A stretch of DNA of 5,868 nt from Desulfobacterales bacterium (GCA_020345785.1 CP070771.1:1462348-1468215); one strand, 5' to 3'; positions 1 through 5,384 are shown, counted from the stretch's first letter. The notes: generated by a model from the letters alone, not told the origin. A program made the numbers and translations.

Positions 1-1
1 G

Positions 2-649
2 GGAGAGGTTCTGGGACTGATCGGCCCCAACGGTGCGGGTAAGACCACTGTTTTCAACTGTTTGAGTGGTTTTATGCCTCCGGATGAGGGCGATATCTAT
101 TTTGAAGAAAAGGTGCTGCGCGGTTTGCAACCCTTTCAAATCAGTCAATTGGGCATGGCCCGGACGTTTCAGATCGTCAAACCGTTTCTGACAATTTCCG
201 TGCTTGATAACGTCATGGTTGGTGCGCTTTCCAGAGAAAAATCGACTGCCGACGCCAAAAAGCTATCCACGAAAATCATCGAATTTGTGGGCCTGTCGAA
301 CTGGGTTCAAAAAGAAGCTCAGGGTTTGCCGCTGCCCTTGAGGAAGCGCCTGGAGTTGGCGAGAGCTCTGGCCACCCGCCCGAAAGTGTTGCTGCTGGAT
401 GAAGTGATGGCGGGCTTAAATCCCACCGAAGTCGATGCGTTGATCGCTCTTTTAAAGGAAGTCAACCGTCAGGGAATCAGTATATTATTGATCGAACACG
501 TGATGAGAGGCGTCATGGCCCTATCTCAAAGAGTGATCGTCATCAATTACGGCGTCAAAATCGCTGAAGGGGAACCCGAAAAGGTCGTCAAAGACAAAGA
601 AGTTATCGAAGCATATCTGGGTAAGGAGTTTTTGATTGCTCAAAGTTAG
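2..649 (+). CDS. livG: Branched-chain amino acid type ABC transporter ATP-binding protein (LivG family), 5' end outside window
   Basis: This is the nucleotide-binding subunit of a high-affinity uptake ABC transporter of the LivFGHM type, acting on the cytoplasmic face of the inner membrane. The frame is already open at base 2 and enters Walker A (GPNGAGKTT, bases 23-49) almost at once. About 35-40 N-terminal residues should therefore lie off the left edge, given a usual family length near 255. Visible afterwards are GMARTFQIVKPF with the Q-loop, a degenerate ABC signature (LPLPLRKRLELARAL instead of LSGGQ), Walker B plus D-loop LLLDEVMAGLN, and the H-loop histidine in LLIEHVM. The GLPL/DEVMAGL variants occur in LivG-like proteins. 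The gene overlaps the next one by 14 nt, so the pair is translationally coupled. The family call is firm. The substrate (amino acid, amide or urea) cannot be read from an ATPase alone. Confidence 0.93.
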   Translation, partial: GEVLGLIGPNGAGKTTVFNCLSGFMPPDEGDIYFEEKVLRGLQPFQISQLGMARTFQIVKPFLTISVLDNVMVGALSREKSTADAKKLSTKIIEFVGLSNWVQKEAQGLPLPLRKRLELARALATRPKVLLLDEVMAGLNPTEVDALIALLKEVNRQGISILLIEHVMRGVMALSQRVIVINYGVKIAEGEPEKVVKDKEVIEAYLGKEFLIAQS

Positions 650-1340
650 TGAAATCGATGTGTATTACGGAGACTTGCAGGCCCTTAGAGGTGTCAGCAT
701 CAGCGTCGAGCAGGGCGAGGTCGTATCGGTTATCGGTTCGAATGGTGCCGGTAAATCCTCCCTGTTAAAAACGATTTCAGGCATGTTAAGATCCGGCCGA
801 GGTAATATTACTCTAAACGGAAATGATATTTCGCACGCACCGTCTTCACACATCGTCGAACAGGGCATCAGCCATGTACCGGAAGGCCGACAGATTTTCC
901 CTACCATGACGGTGCTGGAAAATCTGGAGATGGGCGCCCAGTTCCCACGAACCCAAAAAGTACAGCAGGAAACGCTGCAGCAGGTGTTCGATTATTTCCC
1001 GAGATTGAAGGAGCGCCTGACTCAGAAAGCCGGTACATTGAGCGGCGGTGAACAGCAGATGCTGGCCATGGGCCGCGGCCTGATGTCGTTGCCAACACTC
1101 ATGATGCTGGATGAACCTTCCTTGGGCCTTGCGCCGGTTCTGGTGAGCACTATTTTTGAAATCATTGAGAAAATCAACCGGCAGGGAACTTCGATCCTTT
1201 TAATCGAACAGAATGTCTTTCACTCGCTGAAAATTTCGCACCGCGGCTATGTGCTGGAAAACGGCCAGGTTGCGCTGAGCGGATCCGGCAGGGAGCTGCT
1301 CGAAAATCCTCATATTCGAAAAACATATCTGGGATTGTAG
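636..1340 (+). CDS. livF: Branched-chain amino acid type ABC transporter ATP-binding protein (LivF family)
   Basis: This is the second ATPase of the same transporter, complete at 234 residues, the usual LivF size. The start is TTG at 636, inside the end of the preceding gene, with an AAGGAG Shine-Dalgarno at 623-628 seven bases upstream. Domains in order are Walker A GSNGAGKSS (residues 34-42), Q-loop glutamine in PEGRQIFPT (about 86), a full ABC signature LSGGEQQ (135-141), Walker B LMMLDEP (155-161) with SLGLAP after it, and LIEQN (189-193). In the last motif a Gln sits where the switch His is usual, which is normal for LivF proteins. The C-terminal GYVLENGQVALSG is also typical. The permease and binding-protein genes are presumably upstream, outside the window. 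This seems to be the last gene of the operon, since the next gene converges on it. Confidence 0.95.
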   Translation: MLKVSEIDVYYGDLQALRGVSISVEQGEVVSVIGSNGAGKSSLLKTISGMLRSGRGNITLNGNDISHAPSSHIVEQGISHVPEGRQIFPTMTVLENLEMGAQFPRTQKVQQETLQQVFDYFPRLKERLTQKAGTLSGGEQQMLAMGRGLMSLPTLMMLDEPSLGLAPVLVSTIFEIIEKINRQGTSILLIEQNVFHSLKISHRGYVLENGQVALSGSGRELLENPHIRKTYLGL

Positions 1341-1359
1341 GTCGCGTGGCGGGTCTTTC

Positions 1360-1394
1360 GATTGCGGATTGCGGATTGTGGATTTCGGATTGAA
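1360..1394 (+). repeat. Tandem heptamer array, consensus GATTGCG, five units
   Basis: Five uninterrupted 7-nt units are visible: GATTGCG (1360-1366), GATTGCG (1367-1373), GATTGTG (1374-1380), GATTTCG (1381-1387) and GATTGAA (1388-1394). It starts 19 nt after the livF stop. A similar array in the opposite orientation lies at 1509-1543, so the two arms could fold together. The units are imperfect and short, so they are not a CRISPR. The origin, whether slippage or a dispersed intergenic element, is unknown. Confidence 0.75.
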
Positions 1395-1508
1395 TAGACC
1401 AAATGAGTGCCTTGTGGTGGGGGTGTGAAATGCGGGCAAAGGTTTTTGCAAAATAAATTAATAAATGCAGAAATTATGTAATATAAAATCGGCTTATATC
1501 ATTTTATA
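1395..1508. other. Spacer between inverted heptamer arrays in a convergent intergenic region
   Basis: These roughly 115 bases separate the two heptamer arrays. No gene is supported here. The right half is AT-rich, and GCAAA...TTTGC-like complementarity occurs around 1436-1449. Transcripts from livF and from the cNMP-binding gene would meet here, so terminators are expected, but no classical GC hairpin followed by a T-run is visible on either strand. Confidence 0.4.
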
Positions 1509-1543
1509 AATCCGCAATCTGCATTCTGCAATCCGAAATTCGG
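1509..1543 (-). repeat. Second heptamer array, inverted relative to 1360-1394
   Basis: Read on the minus strand this contains 7-nt-spaced units GGATTGC, AGAATGC, AGATTGC and GGATT, preceded by GAATTTC. The decamers ATTGCGGATT and ATTTCGGATT occur exactly in both this array (rc of 1509-1518 and rc of 1530-1539) and the left array (1361-1370 and 1382-1391). The array ends two bases before the stop codon of the minus-strand cNMP-binding gene. The two arrays therefore frame the gap between convergent genes. Confidence 0.7.
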
Positions 1544-1545
1544 TA

Positions 1546-2145
1546 TTACTCCTCCTCTAACAATTCCGGATAAAGGTGTTTTCGGCACTCCGGACAGATC
1601 CCGTGGCTGAATTCATGCTCCGTATGCATCATCAGGTAGCGCTCAATTGACAGCCATTCCCCCTTCCCATCGCGTATCCTTTTGCAGGCAGAACATATCG
1701 GAATGAAACCTCCAAATGAATCGACCATAATTTTTTCAAGGGCAATAAAACGTCGATAAAGCGTCCGCAGCAATTCGAGCGCAAGGGCCGGGTATTTTTC
1801 GATCTCTTCTCGCAGGTTCCAGTGATCCAGGCAAAGCGCCCGGACGTTTCCTTTTGCCACCACGGTTGCTGATCGAAGCATATCGTCGATCAGGGCCATT
1901 TCCCCAATATAGCATGGCGCGGTCAGTGTCCGCAGGCGTTTGGCCTTAGGGGTGCGGTAACTTTTGATGACTTCGACCCTGCCGCTGATGAGGATGAAAA
2001 GCCGTCCGTCCCGCTCTCCTTCGTTGATGATCACATCGCCTATTTTGAAGAAACACGAGCGGCTCTTTTTCGCAAGGCGCTGCAAATCTTCTTTCCTAAA
2101 ATTCGAAAACAGGGATACCTCTGCCAAAAAATCCGCCGCGTTCAT
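1546..2145 (-). CDS. Cyclic nucleotide-binding domain protein with C-terminal Cys4 module
   Basis: The protein has 199 residues when started at the ATG at 2145-2143, which has GGGGAGGA at 2155-2162 nine bases upstream. An in-frame extension to 2208 lacks this support. Residues 8-125 are a CAP-ED/cNMP-binding beta-barrel. They show GDVIINEGERDGRLFILISGRVEV (36-59) in shortened view, then the phosphate-binding cassette GEMAL (81-85) and RSATVV (91-96). Glu82 and Arg91 are present, so nucleotide binding is plausible. There is no DNA-binding helix-turn-helix. Instead residues 145-195 hold ICSACKRIRD (150-159), GEWLSIERYL, EFSHGICPECRKHLYPE (178-194). This CxxC...CxxC module is often found at the C-terminus of response-regulator and PAS proteins. 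The protein probably senses a cyclic nucleotide and signals through protein contact, possibly binding zinc. It lies downstream of the sigma-54 activator on the same strand after a 180-nt gap. Confidence 0.9.
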   Translation of the reverse strand: MNAADFLAEVSLFSNFRKEDLQRLAKKSRSCFFKIGDVIINEGERDGRLFILISGRVEVIKSYRTPKAKRLRTLTAPCYIGEMALIDDMLRSATVVAKGNVRALCLDHWNLREEIEKYPALALELLRTLYRRFIALEKIMVDSFGGFIPICSACKRIRDGKGEWLSIERYLMMHTEHEFSHGICPECRKHLYPELLEEE

Positions 2146-2325
2146 CGTCGTCGATCCTCCCCTAATTTGTCGAATGCCAAACAACACAGCTCCAGCTAGG
2201 CTCAGCAAGGTCCATGCTTTTTATGGTAGCAAGTTCCCTCCCTTAAAACTCGGCTTTTTCCTAATCCGGGCAAGCCGGTTGGAGCGAAGCGTAAATCCCG
2301 CTTTAGCGGGGAACCAAAAAAGAAA
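2146..2325 (-). other. Gap between activator and cNMP-binding genes with a short GC hairpin
   Basis: The 180-nt gap lies between two minus-strand genes. It includes a short palindrome CCCGCT-TT-AGCGGG at 2297-2310, beginning 16 bases past the activator stop. It also includes a weaker CCGG...CCGG dyad near 2265-2277. On the minus strand a T-rich stretch precedes rather than follows the hairpin, so it is a poor intrinsic terminator. The gap is long enough for a separate promoter for the cNMP-binding gene, but none is clear. Confidence 0.4.
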
Positions 2326-3888
2326 TTATATCCCAATATTGTAGCGCTTGATTTTATTCAGCAGCCCCTGCCGGGTAATTCCCAGCATGCTGGCTGCATG
2401 CGATCGGTTGCCCTCGGCTTTATCAAGGGCCTCGTACACCATCTGTTTTTCAATGCGTTCCGTCACCTGCTGCAGTGTACCTCTTTTATCGTATTCCGGG
2501 CAAGGCTGGCTCCCTGAGTCAAAAATTTTGTTGGAAAGGTACGCTTCGGTTATCTCTTTATGGCTGCCGGCAAGGGTAAACGCCCTTTCAATCTCATTTT
2601 GAAGCTCGCGGACATTACCGGGCCAATTATAACAGGTAAGCAACTCCAGAGCCGTGGAAGTCAGCCGGGGTAAAGGCCTTTTGAATTTATTAGCGAATTC
2701 TTTTAAAAAGAAAGCCGCCAGTAACGGAATATCCTCTTTTCGCTCTCGCAGAGGCGGAATGGTGATCGGAAACACATTAATACGATAATAAAGATCCTCA
2801 CGAAAATTACCTTCAGCCATTTCCTCTTCAAGATTACGATTGGTGCAGGCAATGATTCTGACATTGACCTTGATGTAATGAGAACCGCCGACGGGTCTGA
2901 ACTTGCCATCCTGCAGGACTCTGAGTAATTTTACTTGCATGGCGCGCGACATTTCCCCGATCTCATCCAACAATACCGTCCCGCCGTCTGCCATTTCAAA
3001 AAGTCCCTTTTTATCTGATATGGCCCCGGTGAAGGCGCCTTTTACATGGCCGAAGAGCTCACTTTCCAGCAGGTTCTCCGATAACGCACCGCAGTTTTCG
3101 GCAACAAAGGGCTTATCCTTTAACGGACCGTTATAATGGATAACTTTGGCGATCAGTTCCTTGCCGGTGCCAGTCTCCCCCTGAATTAAAACCGTTGTGG
3201 TTACATTGATTACCTTTTCAAGCAATGAAAAAAGCTGACGCATCGAAGCGCTTGAGGCAATCAACCCCTGCACTTCAAACCGGCCCTGAACCTCCGACAT
3301 GAGCCTGCGATTTTCAGCTTCCAAGGAATTCGCATACTGTCTGAGAAGCCCGTAATTCTTTGCACTTTCGACAGCCATGGCCAGGGTTACCGAAAGAATT
3401 TCCAGCAACAGCGAATCCTTATTCGTAAAACTTCCTTCCAACTTGTTGATCGCATAAAGGACACCGATAATACCCTTGGGGGTTCTCAGCGGTACACAGA
3501 TCATGGACCTGGTGGACAAGCCCTTTTGTAAATTAAATTCTTTATAAATTCGTTCATCCTTTGAAGCGTCCGGAATTAAAACTGTCCGGTTATTCCGCAG
3601 CACCCAGCCGGCGACGCCAAGATGATCCGCAAAGTGCATTTTCTCAATATCATCGTGCCTCCCATCTTGTTGCATTTCCACGGTTTGAAGGAAATAAAAC
3701 ATCTTCTGATCCGGCTCATGCAGGGCAAGCGACGCACCATCGATTTGAAAAACCTCCTTGATCTTGTGCAAAACCGCCTGCAGCATCTCGTCAAAATCTT
3801 TGATGGCGTGGATGGAGGTGGATACCTCATAAAGCAGTTTGAGATCTTCCTTGTTAAAGGCTGTCGACATATCGAGGGGGGTGCTCAT
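2326..3888 (-). CDS. Sigma-54-dependent transcriptional activator, GAF-AAA+-Fis architecture
   Basis: This is a 520-residue bacterial enhancer-binding protein that remodels RNA polymerase-sigma-54 by ATP hydrolysis. Start ATG at 3888 is preceded by AAGGGGA, eight bases upstream. A later in-frame ATG (M7) has no such site. Residues 30-178 form a GAF sensor domain. A charged, probably coiled-coil linker covers 180-205. The AAA+ domain has Walker A GETGTGKE (237-244), the sigma-54 contact loop GAFTGA (284-289), Walker B GGTVLLDEIGEM (302-313), sensor I region ACTNRN (347-352), FREDLYYRINVFP with arginine-finger region (362-374) and sensor II NWPGNVREL (421-429). A Fis-type helix-turn-helix ends the protein (GNRSHAASMLGITRQGLLNKIKR, 493-515, shown as landmarks). 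There is no receiver domain, so control is likely by a ligand or partner at the GAF domain. The layout resembles NifA, NorR and FhlA, but nothing seen assigns it to one of them. Confidence 0.95.
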   Translation of the reverse strand: MSTPLDMSTAFNKEDLKLLYEVSTSIHAIKDFDEMLQAVLHKIKEVFQIDGASLALHEPDQKMFYFLQTVEMQQDGRHDDIEKMHFADHLGVAGWVLRNNRTVLIPDASKDERIYKEFNLQKGLSTRSMICVPLRTPKGIIGVLYAINKLEGSFTNKDSLLLEILSVTLAMAVESAKNYGLLRQYANSLEAENRRLMSEVQGRFEVQGLIASSASMRQLFSLLEKVINVTTTVLIQGETGTGKELIAKVIHYNGPLKDKPFVAENCGALSENLLESELFGHVKGAFTGAISDKKGLFEMADGGTVLLDEIGEMSRAMQVKLLRVLQDGKFRPVGGSHYIKVNVRIIACTNRNLEEEMAEGNFREDLYYRINVFPITIPPLRERKEDIPLLAAFFLKEFANKFKRPLPRLTSTALELLTCYNWPGNVRELQNEIERAFTLAGSHKEITEAYLSNKIFDSGSQPCPEYDKRGTLQQVTERIEKQMVYEALDKAEGNRSHAASMLGITRQGLLNKIKRYNIGI

Positions 3889-4072
3889 AACTATTTCCCC
3901 TTTTCGGTTATGAAAAAGCGTAATCGTACGGGCTCCAAAGCGCGGGTCACAGAGGTTGTGGTAAAATTGGATGAATGCCGTATCTAAAGAGGTTAAATCT
4001 TCGCATACCTTTTGGGTCTCGTCGTGTCTCTGTGGCTAAAGGTTTACGATAATTTAAGGTGAGTAGCGCGAA

Positions 4073-4089
4073 TGTAAATTACATTTACA
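4073..4089. promoter_or_regulatory. Perfect 17-bp palindrome, candidate activator binding site
   Basis: TGTAAAT-TAC-ATTTACA is a perfect 7+3+7 inverted repeat. It sits about 185 bp upstream of the activator start and about 205 bp upstream of the predicted start of transcription from the sigma-54 promoter at 4263-4278. That distance is usual for an enhancer bound by a sigma-54 activator. It is one base longer than the NifA site TGT-N10-ACA and does not resemble an NtrC site. A binding role is inferred from symmetry and position only. Confidence 0.5.
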
Positions 4090-4247
4090 CTAAAAATTGC
4101 ATAAGGTAAAGAAAAATCATAGCAGATGTAAACTTCCTTGTCGGCATCATTATAAAATCGCATCTCAACCTAACATGGGAAAAAAATCGAATAGGCATTT
4201 TTTGTAATTATATCAAGATAATAAATATACTAATGAAAGACCGTTAT

Positions 4248-4291
4248 CAACTTACAGCCGTTCGGCACAATAATTGCTCTGATGTAAGTTG
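4248..4291. repeat. 9-bp inverted repeat spanning the sigma-54 promoter
   Basis: CAACTTACA at 4248-4256 and TGTAAGTTG at 4283-4291 are exact reverse complements. They bracket the -24/-12 promoter, with the right arm covering the predicted transcription start. A further GCCG-TT-CGGC dyad (4257-4266) overlaps the -24 element. The half-site TGTAA also appears in the palindrome at 4073-4089 and alone at 4127-4131. It could be a repressor or activator operator. Confidence 0.5.
4263..4278 (+). promoter_or_regulatory. Sigma-54 (-24/-12) promoter for the small zinc-ribbon gene
   Basis: CGGCACAATAATTGCT fits the consensus TGGCACG-N4-TTGCW at ten of twelve defined positions. It has invariant GG at 4264-4265, exactly ten bases between, and GC at 4276-4277. 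The predicted transcription start is near 4289, giving a leader of roughly 150 nt before the ATG at 4437. A gene for a sigma-54 activator lies immediately on the other side of this regulatory region. Confidence 0.72.
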
Positions 4292-4303
4292 GGATTAAAA
4301 ATA

Positions 4304-4317
4304 TCCATGATTATGGA
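4304..4317 (+). other. Small leader hairpin
   Basis: TCCAT-GATT-ATGGA is a 5-bp stem with a 4-nt loop, located about 15 nt into the predicted leader of the zinc-ribbon gene. It is short and AT-rich, so stability alone is modest. It is noted as part of a structured leader. Confidence 0.35.
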
Positions 4318-4367
4318 CTTATGGATCTATCTCTCAAAATTGGTCAAAGTTCTGAGATTTATGCTTG

Positions 4368-4407
4368 GTAAAATGGATTACGGGTCTTAAGGGGTACGCC
4401 ATTTTAC
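4368..4407 (+). other. Leader hairpin, 9-bp stem, just upstream of the zinc-ribbon gene start
   Basis: GTAAAATGG (4368-4376) and CCATTTTAC (4399-4407) are perfectly complementary, with a G-U pair possible outside them, closing a 22-nt loop. The element ends 14 nt before the G-rich ribosome binding site at 4422-4430. It could influence translation or mRNA stability. No known riboswitch class was recognised. Confidence 0.42.
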
Positions 4408-4436
4408 TTATATTCGAAAAAAAGGGGGGATCAAAG

Positions 4437-4676
4437 ATGTTAATCCAAATAAATACTCTCAATCAAATGTTTGAGCACAGTCCTGATAAGTCGCATCTCT
4501 CTTTTAATGCTCGCTGTCAGAATTGTGGTCGTGAGGTAACCATCGAAATCCACCATCTGTCATCCGGATATGGTCTTTCAGGGGGTGCCATATATGAATC
4601 AGGTTTTAATCGGTTGGTTGCAAAGTGCGAAAAATGCTACCAAAACAACCGCGATAGAGAGGAGCGAAAAGAATAA
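4437..4676 (+). CDS. Small Cys4 zinc-ribbon-like protein, function unknown
   Basis: The protein has 79 residues from ATG 4437, chosen because AAGGGGGGA at 4422-4430 lies six bases upstream. The frame stays open to a TTG at 4365, but that extension covers the leader hairpin and lacks a binding site. CQNC (residues 27-30) and CEKC (67-70) form two CxxC knuckles separated by 36 residues, consistent with one zinc-binding ribbon. Between them are a short beta-like stretch EVTIEIHH and a Gly-rich part SGYGLSGGAIYESG. The tail is highly charged (NNRDREERKE). There is no signal peptide or membrane segment, so it is presumably cytoplasmic. I do not recognise the family. The sigma-54 promoter and long leader suggest it is expressed under a specific condition. 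It stands alone, with no gene following for over 700 nt. Confidence 0.75.
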   Translation: MLIQINTLNQMFEHSPDKSHLSFNARCQNCGREVTIEIHHLSSGYGLSGGAIYESGFNRLVAKCEKCYQNNRDREERKE

Positions 4677-4753
4677 CTATAGAATCCTGGCCCAGATAGA
4701 GGACCAAGCGTTGACTTCACCCCAGCGGAGTGGTTTTGACCGTCAGATAAACC

Positions 4754-4815
4754 ATGGAATAATGGAATGTCGAAGATCCGCCTTTGGAGGGATGGAAAAA
4801 TGGAATATTGAATAT
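4754..4815 (+). repeat. Degenerate ATGGAATA octamer repeats within a short inverted repeat
   Basis: Units are ATGGAATA (4754-4761), ATGGAATG (4762-4769), then after a break ATGGAAAA (4792-4799), ATGGAATA (4800-4807) and TTGAATAT (4808-4815). The second cluster is enclosed by GATCCGC (4775-4781) and its exact reverse complement GCGGATC (4817-4823). It is similar in style, though not in sequence, to the heptamer arrays at 1360-1394 and 1509-1543. Confidence 0.5.
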
Positions 4816-5005
4816 AGCGGATCAAAAGTGGAACAATTTTGTAACACGCCGTAAAATGCTTTAATCTCGTCTGCCGACCTGCTGTTTATCGGCTAAATCG
4901 GCGGCGAAAACGAACATTTCCAGCAAAGCACCGGCTGAGGTGAATTTCTCGGCTTAAAGCCACAGAGCTGAAACTGAAGACTCGTTTGTTTGTCGTTGAA
5001 CACGC

Positions 5006-5048
5006 AATCCCGCCTCGGCGGAATACGGAGGCCGGCCGAGGCGGGATT
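5006..5048. repeat. Perfect 14-bp GC-rich inverted repeat (strong hairpin)
   Basis: AATCCCGCCTCGGC (5006-5019) pairs without mismatch with GCCGAGGCGGGATT (5035-5048) around a 15-nt loop that contains part of a GGCCGGCC palindrome (5030-5037). No T-run follows on either strand, so it is not a textbook intrinsic terminator. The core resembles the shorter CCCGCTTTAGCGGG palindrome at 2297-2310. It may be a dispersed REP-like intergenic palindrome or a mRNA-stabilising hairpin. Confidence 0.75.
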
Positions 5049-5179
5049 TGTACGGCAAGAATCAATTCTTGACGATCTGATTTACCCACCTCAAAAACCG
5101 ATTCTCTTCCAACGATAAACCAAGCATTCAACACGCCAAAAAGATCAATTTGTGAGAACAAAACCGTAATTTTATTAAA

Positions 5180-5203
5180 ATATAATACAATTTTGTATTA
5201 TAT
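5180..5203. repeat. 11-bp AT-rich inverted repeat
   Basis: ATATAATACAA (5180-5190) and TTGTATTATAT (5193-5203) are exact reverse complements around TT. It lies in a very AT-rich segment about 140-160 bp upstream of the predicted Amt transcription start, where an activator or bending-protein site would be expected. With such base composition some symmetry is expected by chance. Confidence 0.4.
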
Positions 5204-5219
5204 GTTATTTAATATAACA
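5203..5219. promoter_or_regulatory. 17-bp TGT-N11-ACA palindrome upstream of the Amt promoter
   Basis: TGTTAT-TTAAT-ATAACA is a perfect 6+5+6 inverted repeat, sharing one base with the dyad at 5180-5203. It has the same TGT-N11-ACA outline and length as 4073-4089. It lies about 130 bp upstream of the predicted start from the promoter at 5317-5332, a usual enhancer distance. The interiors of the two palindromes differ, so a shared regulator is only a suggestion. Confidence 0.38.
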
Positions 5220-5316
5220 AAAATGTCTAATTTTATAATATATCTGTTGGCTTGATAAATAAGATTTTATACATAATTTCAGAATGTTATAATTTAATTT
5301 CCGTCCATTTCGAACA

Positions 5317-5332
5317 TGGCATGGTCGTTGCC
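5317..5332 (+). promoter_or_regulatory. Sigma-54 (-24/-12) promoter of the Amt gene
   Basis: TGGCATGGTCGTTGCC matches TGGCACG-N4-TTGCW at all but two defined positions. Invariant GG is at 5318-5319 and GC at 5330-5331 with ten bases between. The predicted transcription start is near 5343, about 58 nt before the ATG. Sigma-54 control is classical for glnB/glnK-amt genes, usually through NtrC. No NtrC-type GCACC-N5-GGTGC site was seen in this window. Confidence 0.8.
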
Positions 5333-5384
5333 GACATATCAGACGTGTTCGAAAATCCCGGGAATACCATAAATCGTAATCTGC

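Larger units (their letters stand above)
3889..4436. other. Divergent regulatory region, 548 nt, no gene
   Basis: This region lies between the minus-strand activator gene and the plus-strand zinc-ribbon gene. It is AT-rich, especially 4070-4320. It contains a 17-bp TGT-N11-ACA palindrome (4073-4089), a 9-bp dyad (4248-4256/4283-4291), a sigma-54 promoter (4263-4278) and leader hairpins (4304-4317 and 4368-4407). No convincing sigma-70 promoter for the activator gene was found on the minus strand. No open frame here looks like a real gene. Confidence 0.6.

Noticed and set aside
1200..1451. 83-residue minus-strand open frame over the end of livF
   Set aside because: It is antisense to a clear LivF gene, and part of it is translated heptamer repeat.
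1360..1543. CRISPR array
   Set aside because: Units are 7 nt, contiguous and imperfect, with no spacers of constant length and no cas gene.
2297..2310. Intrinsic terminator of the activator gene
   Set aside because: The stem is only 5-6 bp, and the T-rich stretch precedes it on the transcribed strand.
2326..3888. Naming the activator NifA because of its architecture and nearby amt
   Set aside because: No nif genes are visible, the palindromes are TGT-N11-ACA rather than TGT-N10-ACA, and GAF-AAA+-Fis proteins have many roles.
3622..3987. 121-residue plus-strand open frame opposite the activator's GAF domain
   Set aside because: It is antisense to a strongly supported coding region and lacks a ribosome binding site or domain.
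4570..4854. 94-residue plus-strand open frame overlapping the zinc-ribbon gene
   Set aside because: It overlaps a better supported gene in another frame, has no ribosome binding site, and its tail is translated octamer repeat.
4886..5161. 91-residue minus-strand open frame in the long intergenic region
   Set aside because: It runs through the 14-bp hairpin, lacks a ribosome binding site and shows no domain or family-like pattern.
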